A stretch of 64,000 nucleotides of DNA, taken from Methylomonas sp. AM2-LC (GTDB taxonomy: Bacteria; Pseudomonadota; Gammaproteobacteria; Methylococcales; Methylomonadaceae). A model generated the notes under the pieces. It was given only the letters and a program-made list of their open reading frames with translations, made no database searches and was not told where the DNA came from. A program made the translations under genes and the position numbers. The stretch lies in NCBI RefSeq assembly GCF_039904985.1, contig NZ_CP157005.1, positions 1,364,001 through 1,428,000 of the forward strand, read 5' to 3'. Shown here piece after piece: positions 56,439-63,699 of the stretch (position 1 is its first letter; every line of letters begins with the position of its first letter).

Positions 56439-56465
56439 TAAAGGATATGCTAATGTTGCCGATAA
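56439..56465 (+). promoter_or_regulatory. Sigma-28 (FliA)-type promoter for flgM
   Basis: TAAAGGAT, an 11-base spacer and GCCGATAA match the FliA consensus almost perfectly, with exact spacing and an exact -10. The promoter lies in the flgA-flgM gap, about 35 bp before the flgM start. Confidence 0.85.
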
Positions 56466-56499
56466 AATATACAGATAAAATCTTTACAGGACTTTCGTC

Positions 56500-56808
56500 A
56501 TGGCTATTGAATCTGTTTCCGGTCAAACCCCCAGTGTATCCTTACCTGCAAAACCAGTTGATAAGGATGCTAGCATCACTAACAAGCAGCCAGCAGTCAG
56601 CTCAGTATTGGCAGAAGCAGTGGGTGTTACTTATACCCGTCAGGATATTAAAAATGCAGTAGCATCTGGCAGTTCTGCGCCGGTAATCAATGAAGATCGG
56701 GTTGCCGCTATCAAATCTGCCATACAAGCGGGTACTTATCAACCCAATGCCGAGCGCATTGCTAGTAAGATCCTGCAATTTGACCATCAGCTATCTAATT
56801 CGACGTGA
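56500..56808 (+). CDS. flgM: Anti-sigma-28 factor FlgM
   Basis: FlgM binds FliA until the hook is complete and it is exported. The protein is 102 aa. The unordered N-terminal half is typical, and the FliA-binding C-terminus reads INEDRVAAIKSAIQAGTY followed by ERIASKIL. AGGA precedes the ATG. Its own sigma-28 promoter gives the expected feedback loop. Its last four bases overlap flgN. Confidence 0.95.
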   Translation: MAIESVSGQTPSVSLPAKPVDKDASITNKQPAVSSVLAEAVGVTYTRQDIKNAVASGSSAPVINEDRVAAIKSAIQAGTYQPNAERIASKILQFDHQLSNST

Positions 56809-57308
56809 ACGCTATGATAGAAAAAACGTATCCCATTACTGAAAATTTATTGATTAACGGTTTAAATGCTACGCAAAAATTATTGGAATTATTGCATAGT
56901 GAAGCCGAAAATCTGCTGCAAAGCAAAGATGCGCAAGCACTTACCCACATTGCTGCATATAAAAAAGAAGTGGTTGTTCAGCTTGAACAATTTGCTGATC
57001 AGCTTGGGCAAGTTTTGGCAACAGAACAATTGCTGGCGAACCATACTGGCATGAATGATTACTTGAGCAAAGCACAGGCAGCCGGTATCAATATTGGCAA
57101 TTCTAGAGTTAATTGGGCGAATCTTACTGCGCTGTCAAAAAAATGCCGCATGCTCAATGAACAAAACGGGGCTTGTATTGAATTGTTAAGTCGACATACG
57201 CAACGCGCCCTACAAATCTTACGAGGCAACTCAGCATTATCCAGCACCTATGGGCCTGACGGCTCAACTAGAAGCGAGTTGTTTTCTAAAACCCTTATTT
57301 CGGTGTAG
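56805..57308 (+). CDS. flgN: Flagellar export chaperone FlgN
   Basis: FlgN is the cytoplasmic chaperone for the hook-associated proteins FlgK and FlgL. The protein is 167 aa, almost entirely helical, with the FlgN-type end LLSRHTQRALQILRG and TYGPDGST. It begins with GTG in a GTGA overlap with flgM, or with the ATG at 56814. The order flgM-flgN-ycgR supports the assignment of this weakly conserved protein. Confidence 0.9.
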   Translation: MNAMIEKTYPITENLLINGLNATQKLLELLHSEAENLLQSKDAQALTHIAAYKKEVVVQLEQFADQLGQVLATEQLLANHTGMNDYLSKAQAAGINIGNSRVNWANLTALSKKCRMLNEQNGACIELLSRHTQRALQILRGNSALSSTYGPDGSTRSELFSKTLISV

Positions 57309-57343
57309 ACTGGCTATAGTTAAATACCATTAGCCTGTCTAGC

Positions 57344-58126
57344 ATGTTAGAAAAAATTAAAAGTCTGTTTGTAAAGCCAAAAACCGTTGAAGAAGAAATA
57401 GATACAGACGAATTGTCGACACAGGAAAATCCAAATTTCATTACTGAACCGCTTAAAATTGTAAAATTATTGAATGAAATTGAGTCCAGCTCACCACTGT
57501 GTGGAATACAAATAGAGGGTTACAGCAGAGAATTTAGCTCTTCTATACTGGGTGTAAAAGACGATAAGCACCTTATTATGTTGGACGAGTTGGTTCCCAG
57601 AGAAGGTAATGTGCTGCTGCAAAATCATAAAGCCGCAAAGGTCTTGGTATTGCATAAGGGGATCCATCTAGCATTTAATGTAACCGAAATTGAAATTGGT
57701 TTTTCACGCGGTATTACGTACTATAAATGCAACTTACCTGATCGAATTTATTACCCGCAACGACGTCGTGCGCATCGCATTGATGTTGGGTCTTTGCATA
57801 TTCCTTTTAGTGGTATTGCCGAAAAAACGCGTTCATCCGTTTCAGGTTATCTTTTCGATTTATCCAGAAGCGGTGCCGGGATACAACTACCTACCAACCG
57901 CGCCCGTCTGCAACGAGGCGATACCATACATGGATGCCAGATCAGTTTTGAAGATTATGTGATGGATTTTGATTTGAGTGTACGTTTTGTTAAACCTGGA
58001 CAGCCAGGCAGCAGCAAAATGTTAATTGGTGGCTTGTTTGAAAATATGTCTACCCGAAGCGAAACTAAGCTATCTTATTTTATAACTTCGCTGGAGCGGG
58101 TGGAGATTAGGAAGCTGAAGTATTGA
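57344..58126 (+). CDS. ycgR: Flagellar brake protein YcgR (c-di-GMP receptor)
   Basis: YcgR binds c-di-GMP and slows the flagellar motor. The protein is 260 aa. It has an N-terminal YcgR-type domain (about residues 30-135) and a C-terminal PilZ domain (about 138-250). The PilZ motifs are complete: RRRAHRIDV (RxxxR type) and DLSRSGAGI (DxSxxG). It follows flgN in the same direction by about 35 bases and is the last gene before the tRNA. Confidence 0.92.
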   Translation: MLEKIKSLFVKPKTVEEEIDTDELSTQENPNFITEPLKIVKLLNEIESSSPLCGIQIEGYSREFSSSILGVKDDKHLIMLDELVPREGNVLLQNHKAAKVLVLHKGIHLAFNVTEIEIGFSRGITYYKCNLPDRIYYPQRRRAHRIDVGSLHIPFSGIAEKTRSSVSGYLFDLSRSGAGIQLPTNRARLQRGDTIHGCQISFEDYVMDFDLSVRFVKPGQPGSSKMLIGGLFENMSTRSETKLSYFITSLERVEIRKLKY

Positions 58127-58258
58127 TAGTTTGGGTGTGGTAAAGCATTTTTTATATTTGCATCCAGTATAAGTGAGAAATAAAAGTCTGAATAGAATTG
58201 GTTGCTGAAAAGTCAATCATTCTAAACTGTTAGGCTTATGTTAAAATGCATGATTAAA

Positions 58259-58335
58259 GTCCCGGTAGCTCAGCTGGATAGAGTGGCCCCCTCCTAAGGG
58301 GCAGGTCGGACGTTCAAATCGTCTCCGGGACGCCA
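58259..58335 (+). tRNA. tRNA-Arg (CCT anticodon), AGG codon
   Basis: The 77-base sequence folds as a cloverleaf: acceptor GTCCCGG with CCGGGAC, discriminator G and an encoded CCA. The D arm begins GCTC, the anticodon stem is GCCCC/GGGGC around loop CTCCTAA, and the T loop is TTCAAAT. The anticodon CCT reads AGG. The 3' 45 bases recur at 61395-61439 and 63894-63938, so the gene is an integration site. Confidence 0.95.
58291..58335 (+). repeat. Attachment repeat copy A (3' part of the tRNA)
   Basis: This segment from the anticodon loop to CCA is repeated with 2 and 4 differences in copies B and C. Copies A and C share a further ten bases (TTTAAATCAA) after CCA, which copy B lacks. Confidence 0.85.
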
Positions 58336-58444
58336 TTTAAATCAACAAGTTAAATATCAAAGAGAATCCCCTTTTTAGGGGCGAACGTGACTAAAAAAGT
58401 GTTCTTATTCTTATAAGTAATTGAATATTCATGGAATTGATAAA

Positions 58445-59209
58445 ATGCTGGATGCTTTTCAGAAATTTCTGGAAATACGGCAAGCTATTAAATCAGAAAT
58501 AGGTGTTGCGCCCTATAACTGGTTTGAATTGCCAAATAGTGTAGACATTGATTGGTTAGCCTACAGCCTAATGCTGGATGAACATGCTAGGGAATTGGCA
58601 AATTCACTTAACGAGATGAGGCAATTTATTGTTAATCTCAAAGCATGGTCAGAAGTTCTTGAGGAAACAGGGGAAGACCTTGAGAGAAAACATTTTATAA
58701 TTTATGAGTTTGTTTGCCCATTAGCGACCTTGGCGCTTAATTTACCTTATGTCATTCGATCAAGGTTTTTTTATTCAATTGCGCATCTTTGTCATCAAGC
58801 TAATCGAGTAGACGAATCGCAGTGGAGTGATGATGATTTACCAATTGATTCCAAAATTTATCAAGAGCAGGCTGATTTGCATGGTAAGTCGTGGATAAAA
58901 TATCAAAAGTTAAAATGCGCTTTAGAAAAGGTTTGCAATAAAGAATACCAGCGAGACACCTTGGATTTTCGGAACAAATATAACCACCGTTATTCACCTA
59001 GGATTGAGATTGGAATAACGTCTTTGGTCACGCGTAATGTTGATATGCATGGTTTCGTCAGTTATGGTTTTGGTGGAATTGAACCACTTAAACTAAAAAA
59101 CCTAATTCCGCTACTAGAAAGGCAACATTCAGAACTTATGCTTACTTTCTCTTTGTATAAAGAATTGGTATACGAGCAGCTTGTAGCCATCAGTAAAAAT
59201 AACGCTTAA
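58445..59209 (+). CDS. HEPN-motif protein of unknown function
   Basis: This protein (254 aa from the ATG at 58445; a TTG at 58421 is also in frame) is cytoplasmic and helix-rich. I do not recognise it by name, but FRNKYNHR contains R-N-x3-H, the Rx4H signature of HEPN domains, many of which are RNases in toxin-antitoxin or defence systems. The layout (long helical part, then the Rx4H motif about 70 residues from the end, then a helical tail) recalls the Cthe_2314-like HEPN group. It is followed by the RES-domain gene on the same strand, 156 bp away. It starts about 110 bp after the tRNA. The HEPN assignment rests on one motif and is tentative. Confidence 0.6.
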   Translation: MLDAFQKFLEIRQAIKSEIGVAPYNWFELPNSVDIDWLAYSLMLDEHARELANSLNEMRQFIVNLKAWSEVLEETGEDLERKHFIIYEFVCPLATLALNLPYVIRSRFFYSIAHLCHQANRVDESQWSDDDLPIDSKIYQEQADLHGKSWIKYQKLKCALEKVCNKEYQRDTLDFRNKYNHRYSPRIEIGITSLVTRNVDMHGFVSYGFGGIEPLKLKNLIPLLERQHSELMLTFSLYKELVYEQLVAISKNNA

Positions 59210-59365
59210 TCACTCAGGTTTTATCCTGTTGAAAGTTCACATGAGTTTTGATAAAAATACATCCAGATCTTGAATTACCGATTTAGTTTATAGGTGGAGA
59301 TAATATATGTCGGTACATGCTGAAACAACGCCAGTTAATGTATTCACCTGAGTTAGTTTTTGAAC

Positions 59366-60250
59366 ATGAATTACTCGGATTACTTTGATGTCAAACACAA
59401 AATCGAACTTCTAAAAAAACTATCTGCTCAAAATGCGATACCAGATAAGTTCTTGCCTGTTCTTGAGAAATTACTATTCGATAAATTTACAATAAATTGC
59501 TTTCCAATCGGAGATCAATTTATATATAGAGCAAGAAAAAATGAGTATGGCCGACTCTTTACCGATATCGGCGAATTAAAACATCCTAGGTTATCAAGTG
59601 CCAAGGGACGAATGAATGATGTAGGAGAATCATTTTTTTACGGTGCGCTTTGCGAACTCGGAACAATTTATGAAATGGTTCCGACTATTGGTAGTCTATT
59701 TACAATATCAAAAATTAGTACGAAGAGCGGGATATTACAACCGCTCTTCAAAATTGTAGGGCTGCTTGACGATTATCGAAGCAGCATAACACCGAAGAAT
59801 AAAACGGAAAAAACAATTTACAACTACTTGCATGGTGAATTCATCAAAGTCACCACAAACGCCGATGAGTATAATTCTACGATTGCCATATCCAGACTTC
59901 TTTTGAGTAAAGACATAGTTGCTCCAGATTATTGCCTATGTGGATTAGCCTATCCAAGCGTTCAAAAGGCACGGGGAGTTGCGAATGTTAGAACGATTAA
60001 CATAGGGATGAAGGGCGAAGCTTTTGACGATAACTTTTGCATAATTGATACCTTCGTATATTGCTTAACGGATGAGGAGAAAACCTATCAACTCAACGAA
60101 ATTAATCGTGGAGAAATAGAAGAAGATGGTTGCATAAATTGGATGTACAGCTTCTCAGAAATGCAGCAACGAATGCGGAGTGGGCTCACATTAGACGGAA
60201 CATTTGTCGAAAAATTGAGAAGCTATGCAGATCAATCAACTAATTGCTAA
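59366..60250 (+). CDS. RES-domain protein (candidate NAD+-degrading toxin), enlarged
   Basis: This protein (294 aa from the ATG at 59366) appears to contain a RES domain, named for conserved Arg, Glu and Ser. Candidates, in the expected order and numbered from the upstream TTG at 59360, are Arg57 (FIYRAR), Glu105 (GTIYEMV) and Ser200 (GLAYPSVQ); KGRMND followed by FFYGA matches the GR-N and Y parts of the family. Classical RES toxins (about 150-230 aa) degrade NAD+ and pair with an Xre-type antitoxin encoded upstream. This one is longer, with an N-terminal helix of about 50 residues and a C-terminal extension of about 70. No Xre-type partner is adjacent; the upstream gene has a HEPN motif instead. 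Base composition is AT-rich, in keeping with island DNA. Confidence 0.65.
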   Translation: MNYSDYFDVKHKIELLKKLSAQNAIPDKFLPVLEKLLFDKFTINCFPIGDQFIYRARKNEYGRLFTDIGELKHPRLSSAKGRMNDVGESFFYGALCELGTIYEMVPTIGSLFTISKISTKSGILQPLFKIVGLLDDYRSSITPKNKTEKTIYNYLHGEFIKVTTNADEYNSTIAISRLLLSKDIVAPDYCLCGLAYPSVQKARGVANVRTINIGMKGEAFDDNFCIIDTFVYCLTDEEKTYQLNEINRGEIEEDGCINWMYSFSEMQQRMRSGLTLDGTFVEKLRSYADQSTNC

Positions 60251-60489
60251 GATAGTTGTTGTACGCCATATCGATCTATATTTAATCCCGAGTACAGACG
60301 AAATTGCTTTTTTACGGAGGATTAGCGGGGGATGAAATCTTAGAGTTAGGTATTGGCAACTTATGACTGCCGATATTTGACTTGCGATGAGTATAAGTGT
60401 TCTGGGGTATTACAAATGACCCAACCTATTAAAATGTAACGAGATTGTTTCCTGGTATTCAGGCTGCTCGGAGTTAACAAATGATTAAA

Positions 60490-60518
60490 TTGACAAAACA
60501 TTCCTTCAAGGCTATATT
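60490..60518 (+). promoter_or_regulatory. Sigma-70 promoter giving a leaderless toxin mRNA
   Basis: TTGACA at 60490-60495, a 17-base spacer and TATATT at 60513-60518 form a near-ideal promoter. Transcription should start about seven bases later, at 60525, the first base of the toxin ATG. Confidence 0.75.
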
Positions 60519-60524
60519 TTAAAG

Positions 60525-60893
60525 ATGACTTGGGATGTAGAATACACAAATGAATTCGAAGAATGGTGGAATGGTTTGTCGGAAGATGAACAAGTTTCTC
60601 TAGCAGCTTCGGTCCATTTGCTTGAAGAACGTGGGCCTGCATTAGGTTTTCCGCATTGCAGTGGTATAAACGGCTCTAAACATAGTCATATGAGAGAATT
60701 GCGTACTCAGCATGAAGGTAGACCGATACGCACACTTTATGCCTTCGATCCTAGACGAAGTGCCATTTTGCTGATTGGTGGTGATAAAACCGGCGACAAT
60801 CGATGGTATGATGCCCACATTCCGATTGCCGATAGACTCTATGACGAACACTTACTGCAACTTCTAAAGGAGGGGCTGATCAATGGCAAATAA
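60525..60893 (+). CDS. higB: HigB-type toxin (RelE/ParE superfamily)
   Basis: This 122-aa protein resembles the HigB2/Gp49-like toxins: TWDVEYTNEFEEWWNGLSE, MRELRTQHEGRPIRTLYAFDP, AILLIGGDKTGDNRWYDAHIP. Such toxins cleave mRNA on the ribosome. The order is toxin first, as in HigBA. No Shine-Dalgarno sequence precedes its ATG, and the promoter predicts a leaderless message. The antitoxin start lies 11 bases inside its 3' end. It appears intact, with all core motifs present. Confidence 0.88.
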   Translation: MTWDVEYTNEFEEWWNGLSEDEQVSLAASVHLLEERGPALGFPHCSGINGSKHSHMRELRTQHEGRPIRTLYAFDPRRSAILLIGGDKTGDNRWYDAHIPIADRLYDEHLLQLLKEGLINGK

Positions 60894-61209
60894 ATTTTCT
60901 GATCTTCAAGCGAAAATGAAACCTGAGGCACAAGCTCTGGCTAAAGCTAAAGCTCAAGCAATGTTGGCGGAAATGCCGCTGAATGAATTACGGCAGGCTC
61001 GTGGGTTATCGCAAAAAATGCTTGCGGAAGTTTTACATGTTCAACAACCCTCAATAGCTAAAATGGAAAAACGTACCGATATGTATATATCCACGTTACG
61101 TAGCCATATTGAAGCGATGGGGGGAGAACTTGAAGTTGTAGCCCGTTTTCCTGATGGTATGGTCAAAATTAGTAATTTTTCAGACTTGGAAAAAGGTGTG
61201 GCGGTCTGA
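60883..61209 (+). CDS. higA: HigA-type antitoxin, Xre helix-turn-helix
   Basis: This 108-aa protein has an N-terminal helix rich in Ala/Lys and an Xre-type DNA-binding domain (LNELRQARGLSQKMLAEVLHVQQPSIAKMEKRTD). The C-terminal part (GGELEVVARFPDGMVKISNF) is typical of HigA antitoxins paired with Gp49-like toxins. AAAGGAGG at 60866-60873 gives it a strong ribosome binding site, in contrast to the toxin. It should neutralise the toxin and repress the promoter at 60490. Confidence 0.9.
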   Translation: MANKFSDLQAKMKPEAQALAKAKAQAMLAEMPLNELRQARGLSQKMLAEVLHVQQPSIAKMEKRTDMYISTLRSHIEAMGGELEVVARFPDGMVKISNFSDLEKGVAV

Positions 61210-61271
61210 TTCTTTGTTCCGGCATTTAATTTCTCATTGGTAATTTCTTATAAAATTTGGTTAAAGTTGAC

Positions 61272-61299
61272 CGTGACCAAAACGTGACGTAACCGTGAC
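61272..61299 (+). repeat. Three CGTGAC direct repeats, 11-bp period
   Basis: CGTGAC occurs at 61272, 61283 and 61294. The helical phasing and the position near attachment copy B suggest arm-type integrase or excisionase sites. Confidence 0.6.
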
Positions 61300-61394
61300 G
61301 GATGATGGGTAAATGTGTCGGTTTCTGTCATAACTACGCAAAGCGGGAATATGTAAGTTGTTGTTAAATAAGTTAAATTATGGCTATTTTCCCG

Positions 61395-61439
61395 CTCCTA
61401 AGGGGCAGGTCGTACGTTCAAATCGTATCCGGGACGCCA
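61395..61439 (+). repeat. Attachment repeat copy B (tRNA-Arg 3' segment)
   Basis: This 45-bp copy of the tRNA 3' part differs from copy A by a T-stem base pair (TA for GC), so the stem is preserved. It lacks the 5' half and is not a tRNA gene. Confidence 0.88.
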
Positions 61440-61488
61440 AATTTATCAATAGATTGGTGTTAACTCATTAGTAAATAAGTGCCTGTCG

Positions 61489-61507
61489 TGCCCAATTCAT
61501 GCCCAAT
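61489..61507 (+). repeat. Two TGCCCAAT direct repeats, 11-bp period
   Basis: TGCCCAAT occurs at 61489-61496 and 61500-61507, between copy B and the integrase remnant. These are likely arm-type sites of the second element's integrase. Confidence 0.5.
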
Positions 61508-61526
61508 ATGAATATGGATCGACCTT

Positions 61527-61817
61527 ATGGCTACCATCAGAAAACGACCCTCAGGTGCTTGGCAAGCAAGAGTCATACGCAAGGGTGAGCCTACCACCAC
61601 TAAAGCATTACCTAGTAAACCCTTAGCTCAAACAGTTGGCTAGATCAATCGAAACCAAGATAGACACTGGAACCCTGATTGATACATCAGAAGCTGATAA
61701 TACTTGCTTAGGTGAATTGATCGACCGCTATTTAATTGAAGTAACCCCTACCAAGAAGTCAGTTAAGCAGGAAATCAGAAGACTACGGGTAATAAAGGAA
61801 GCATTAGTCAGGAGAAA
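61527..61817 (+). pseudogene. Tyrosine integrase remnant (frameshifted and truncated)
   Basis: The first frame (61527-61643) encodes MATIRKRPSGAWQARVIRKG and continues to a premature TAG. Homology continues in another frame from 61636 (ARSIETKIDTGTLIDT, LGELIDRYLIEVTPTKKSVKQE). The remnant covers the arm-binding domain and the beginning of the core-binding domain of a phage/island tyrosine recombinase. It then stops at the 3' end of the PIN gene, with the catalytic domain missing. A frameshift near 61636 and the deletion both inactivate it. Confidence 0.85.
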
Positions 61818-62356
61818 TATTTTTTATAGTCTGCTTCCAGATTAGCAGGTCTATCACCAATGTATCGCCAAAATTCTACCAAACCTGTCACGGTTTTTTT
61901 ATCTATATGCTTTGCATCAAACATGATTTTGAGTAATTGCAACGTTGACATCACCTTTACTTCATAAACTTCTGCGAGTTTAGTCATATCCTGATCATCA
62001 GTGACCACTGGGACATTAAGCTCTATGGCATAAGCGAGGTAACGGACATCCACTTTTGATGGACCTGGAAATTCGGTTTGTACATAATCCCAAATAAAGT
62101 CAAAAGTCTGGGCAATTGACTGACGTTGATTCTTGCTGAGAGTGGGGGTAAGCTTGCGATTTTCAGTATATTCACTCTCTGTTATCCACGGAAACCTTGA
62201 TACTAAGCGTCTATTGCTTAGTTCTTGATTGAGTTCTGGGATAATGTATAAACAATAGTGCTCTTCGCCAAAGGGTACAAATAATAACGGTCGTATCGTT
62301 TTTGCCAGCCTTAAATAAGCATTTGTATCAACCAGAATCTTGGACTGCGGCGGCAT
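61808..62356 (-). CDS. PIN-domain protein (candidate toxin RNase)
   Basis: This 182-aa protein has PIN-domain acidic residues: ILVDTNAYLRL at the N-terminus, KVDVRYLAYA in the middle and VPVVTDDQDM near residue 135. These Mg2+-binding sites are typical of ribonuclease toxins. It starts in a one-base overlap (TAATG) with the preceding XRE-ImmA gene, so the two are coupled. Its 3' end runs into the integrase remnant but its stop is its own, and the last residues look normal. The C-terminal 40 residues are outside the PIN core. Confidence 0.83.
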   Translation of the reverse strand: MPPQSKILVDTNAYLRLAKTIRPLLFVPFGEEHYCLYIIPELNQELSNRRLVSRFPWITESEYTENRKLTPTLSKNQRQSIAQTFDFIWDYVQTEFPGPSKVDVRYLAYAIELNVPVVTDDQDMTKLAEVYEVKVMSTLQLLKIMFDAKHIDKKTVTGLVEFWRYIGDRPANLEADYKKYFS

Positions 62357-63480
62357 TAGCTTAGCTCTGAATATATGCTCTGGGCATCCAGTATCGGCAT
62401 ATCAAGAATAGCTTGAATAAAACCAAAGCCTTTTTCTTGCTGTTTAAGATAGGTGCTTAAACTATCAAAAAATGGGGTTGAGAAAGCGTCTTTTACAGTT
62501 TCTATATAGTGTTTAGCCGTAATGTTTTCGTTGTCAGTAAAAAGCAATTGGCTGACATTTTGATATTGATTGTTAAAAAGGCTAACCTTTGCATGTAGTG
62601 TTTTTAATGCAATGGGTGGGTTATTCGTATAGTTAGCAAAAGCATTAACTTGATAAAAAATAGTGTAAGGTGAAATAGTTTCTTCTTCAGCAATTTTTTT
62701 TATGGCTTGCCATCTTGTTGATTCTGTCTTACATTTTGAAATAATCTTGTATGCTTGCTTAGCCTTTATTTCTGGAAATAGTAACGTTGCGGCAAATGCG
62801 TCAGCAAAGTCTTCACCTAATTCGCCTTTAAGATTAGGTGCTAAACAGTGTCCTAATTCATGAGCCATCCAAAATTTAAAATCATGAATATTGACATCAA
62901 GATTAAGATATATCCAAGTCGTTTCCGAGTCTGGTAGATAAATATGTACTGCGTTCTCATGACGTTGCTTATTACCCCATAAAATCGGAATCAACACGGC
63001 TTGCAGTTCGTTAAAACGACGTATTAAATGCTGAAAATCTATTATTGCTTCAGGACTAACATGAATATCAGCTCGGACTTTTTCAACTACCTTTTGTAGA
63101 TAATCATAATCATTGATCGGATTTTTTAGAATTGGCGGCATTTCCAAGGTGTCAAACGGCAAATAGTTAGCCAAATGTTTAAGGAAGCGCCCCATTTCTT
63201 GGGCTTTTTCGATATGATGATCTTTCGTTTTTGTACCTTTCATTTTACGAAAAGCAACAACGGGTTCATATGTATTTTCTTTGATGACTAACTCATCAAA
63301 GTTTAGTGATAATTGTTTGCCAAGTTGCAATAATTTATTAGGTCTTGGAAATGCTTTATGACTTAGCCATTGAGAAACTGCCTCTTTCGAGACATCAAGC
63401 AGATTCGCTAACGCTGTTTGCGTTAGCCCATTATGGGTCATTTTTTGACTAATATTGTCTAGATTAAGTTTATTTTGCAT
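62356..63480 (-). CDS. XRE/ImmA-IrrE family regulator-protease, candidate antitoxin
   Basis: This protein (374 aa from the ATG at 63480) has an N-terminal Xre helix-turn-helix (LTQTALANLLDVSKEAVSQWLS). A linker follows, and then an IrrE/ImmA-type metallopeptidase domain with the HExxH zinc site as HELGHCLAP and the downstream GEDFADAFAATLLFP. Such proteins act as regulators or antitoxins. Coupling with a PIN gene suggests a toxin-antitoxin module, with this as antitoxin. An ATG at 63489 is in frame but overlaps the -10 element, so I reject it. The promoter at 63488-63515 predicts a leaderless message. Confidence 0.85.
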   Translation of the reverse strand: MQNKLNLDNISQKMTHNGLTQTALANLLDVSKEAVSQWLSHKAFPRPNKLLQLGKQLSLNFDELVIKENTYEPVVAFRKMKGTKTKDHHIEKAQEMGRFLKHLANYLPFDTLEMPPILKNPINDYDYLQKVVEKVRADIHVSPEAIIDFQHLIRRFNELQAVLIPILWGNKQRHENAVHIYLPDSETTWIYLNLDVNIHDFKFWMAHELGHCLAPNLKGELGEDFADAFAATLLFPEIKAKQAYKIISKCKTESTRWQAIKKIAEEETISPYTIFYQVNAFANYTNNPPIALKTLHAKVSLFNNQYQNVSQLLFTDNENITAKHYIETVKDAFSTPFFDSLSTYLKQQEKGFGFIQAILDMPILDAQSIYSELS

Positions 63481-63487
63481 AAAAATC

Positions 63488-63515
63488 ATTATAGATGTTG
63501 GTCAAGTTTAGTCAA
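63488..63515 (-). promoter_or_regulatory. Promoter with direct-repeat operator for the XRE-PIN genes
   Basis: On the minus strand, TTGACT (63515-63510), a 16-base spacer and a perfect TATAAT (63493-63488) precede the gene. Two AACTTGAC repeats, 10 bases apart, cover the -35 region and spacer and look like an operator for the encoded Xre protein. The predicted start is at about 63481, next to the ATG. Confidence 0.75.
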
Positions 63516-63699
63516 GTTATGGTGTTGTTTTTGAGTAAATACAAGGTGAAAATTAGAGTTTAGACGATTCAAGATTGGATTTTACGCTTATGCCAATGAA
63601 TTTATACACACAATGTTCTGTGTAATTTTGATGTAATCGCGCCAAGAATAGTACGGGTTTTTATAGAACAATGGGGATAACTGCTATGAGGCACTAACC

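Larger units (their letters stand above)
58336..61439. mobile_element. Genomic island 1 at tRNA-Arg (3.1 kb, no integrase)
   Basis: This segment lies between tRNA copy A and repeat copy B. It carries a HEPN-motif protein, a RES-domain protein and a HigB/HigA-type pair, all on the plus strand. No integrase remains, so it is either a remnant or an element moved by another integrase. CGTGAC motifs are found near both ends. Confidence 0.7.
61210..61526. other. Spacer containing island boundary and repeated motifs
   Basis: No gene is seen. The segment holds three CGTGAC repeats with an 11-bp period (61272-61299), attachment repeat copy B (61395-61439), and two TGCCCAAT repeats also 11 bp apart (61489-61507) just before the integrase remnant. 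Confidence 0.6.

Noticed and set aside
61395..61439. Second tRNA-Arg gene
   Set aside because: Only the segment from the anticodon loop to CCA is present; the 5' acceptor strand and D arm are missing. It is an attachment repeat.
63481..63489. ATG at 63489 as the start of the XRE-ImmA gene
   Set aside because: It overlaps the TATAAT box, so it would not be transcribed from the visible promoter.
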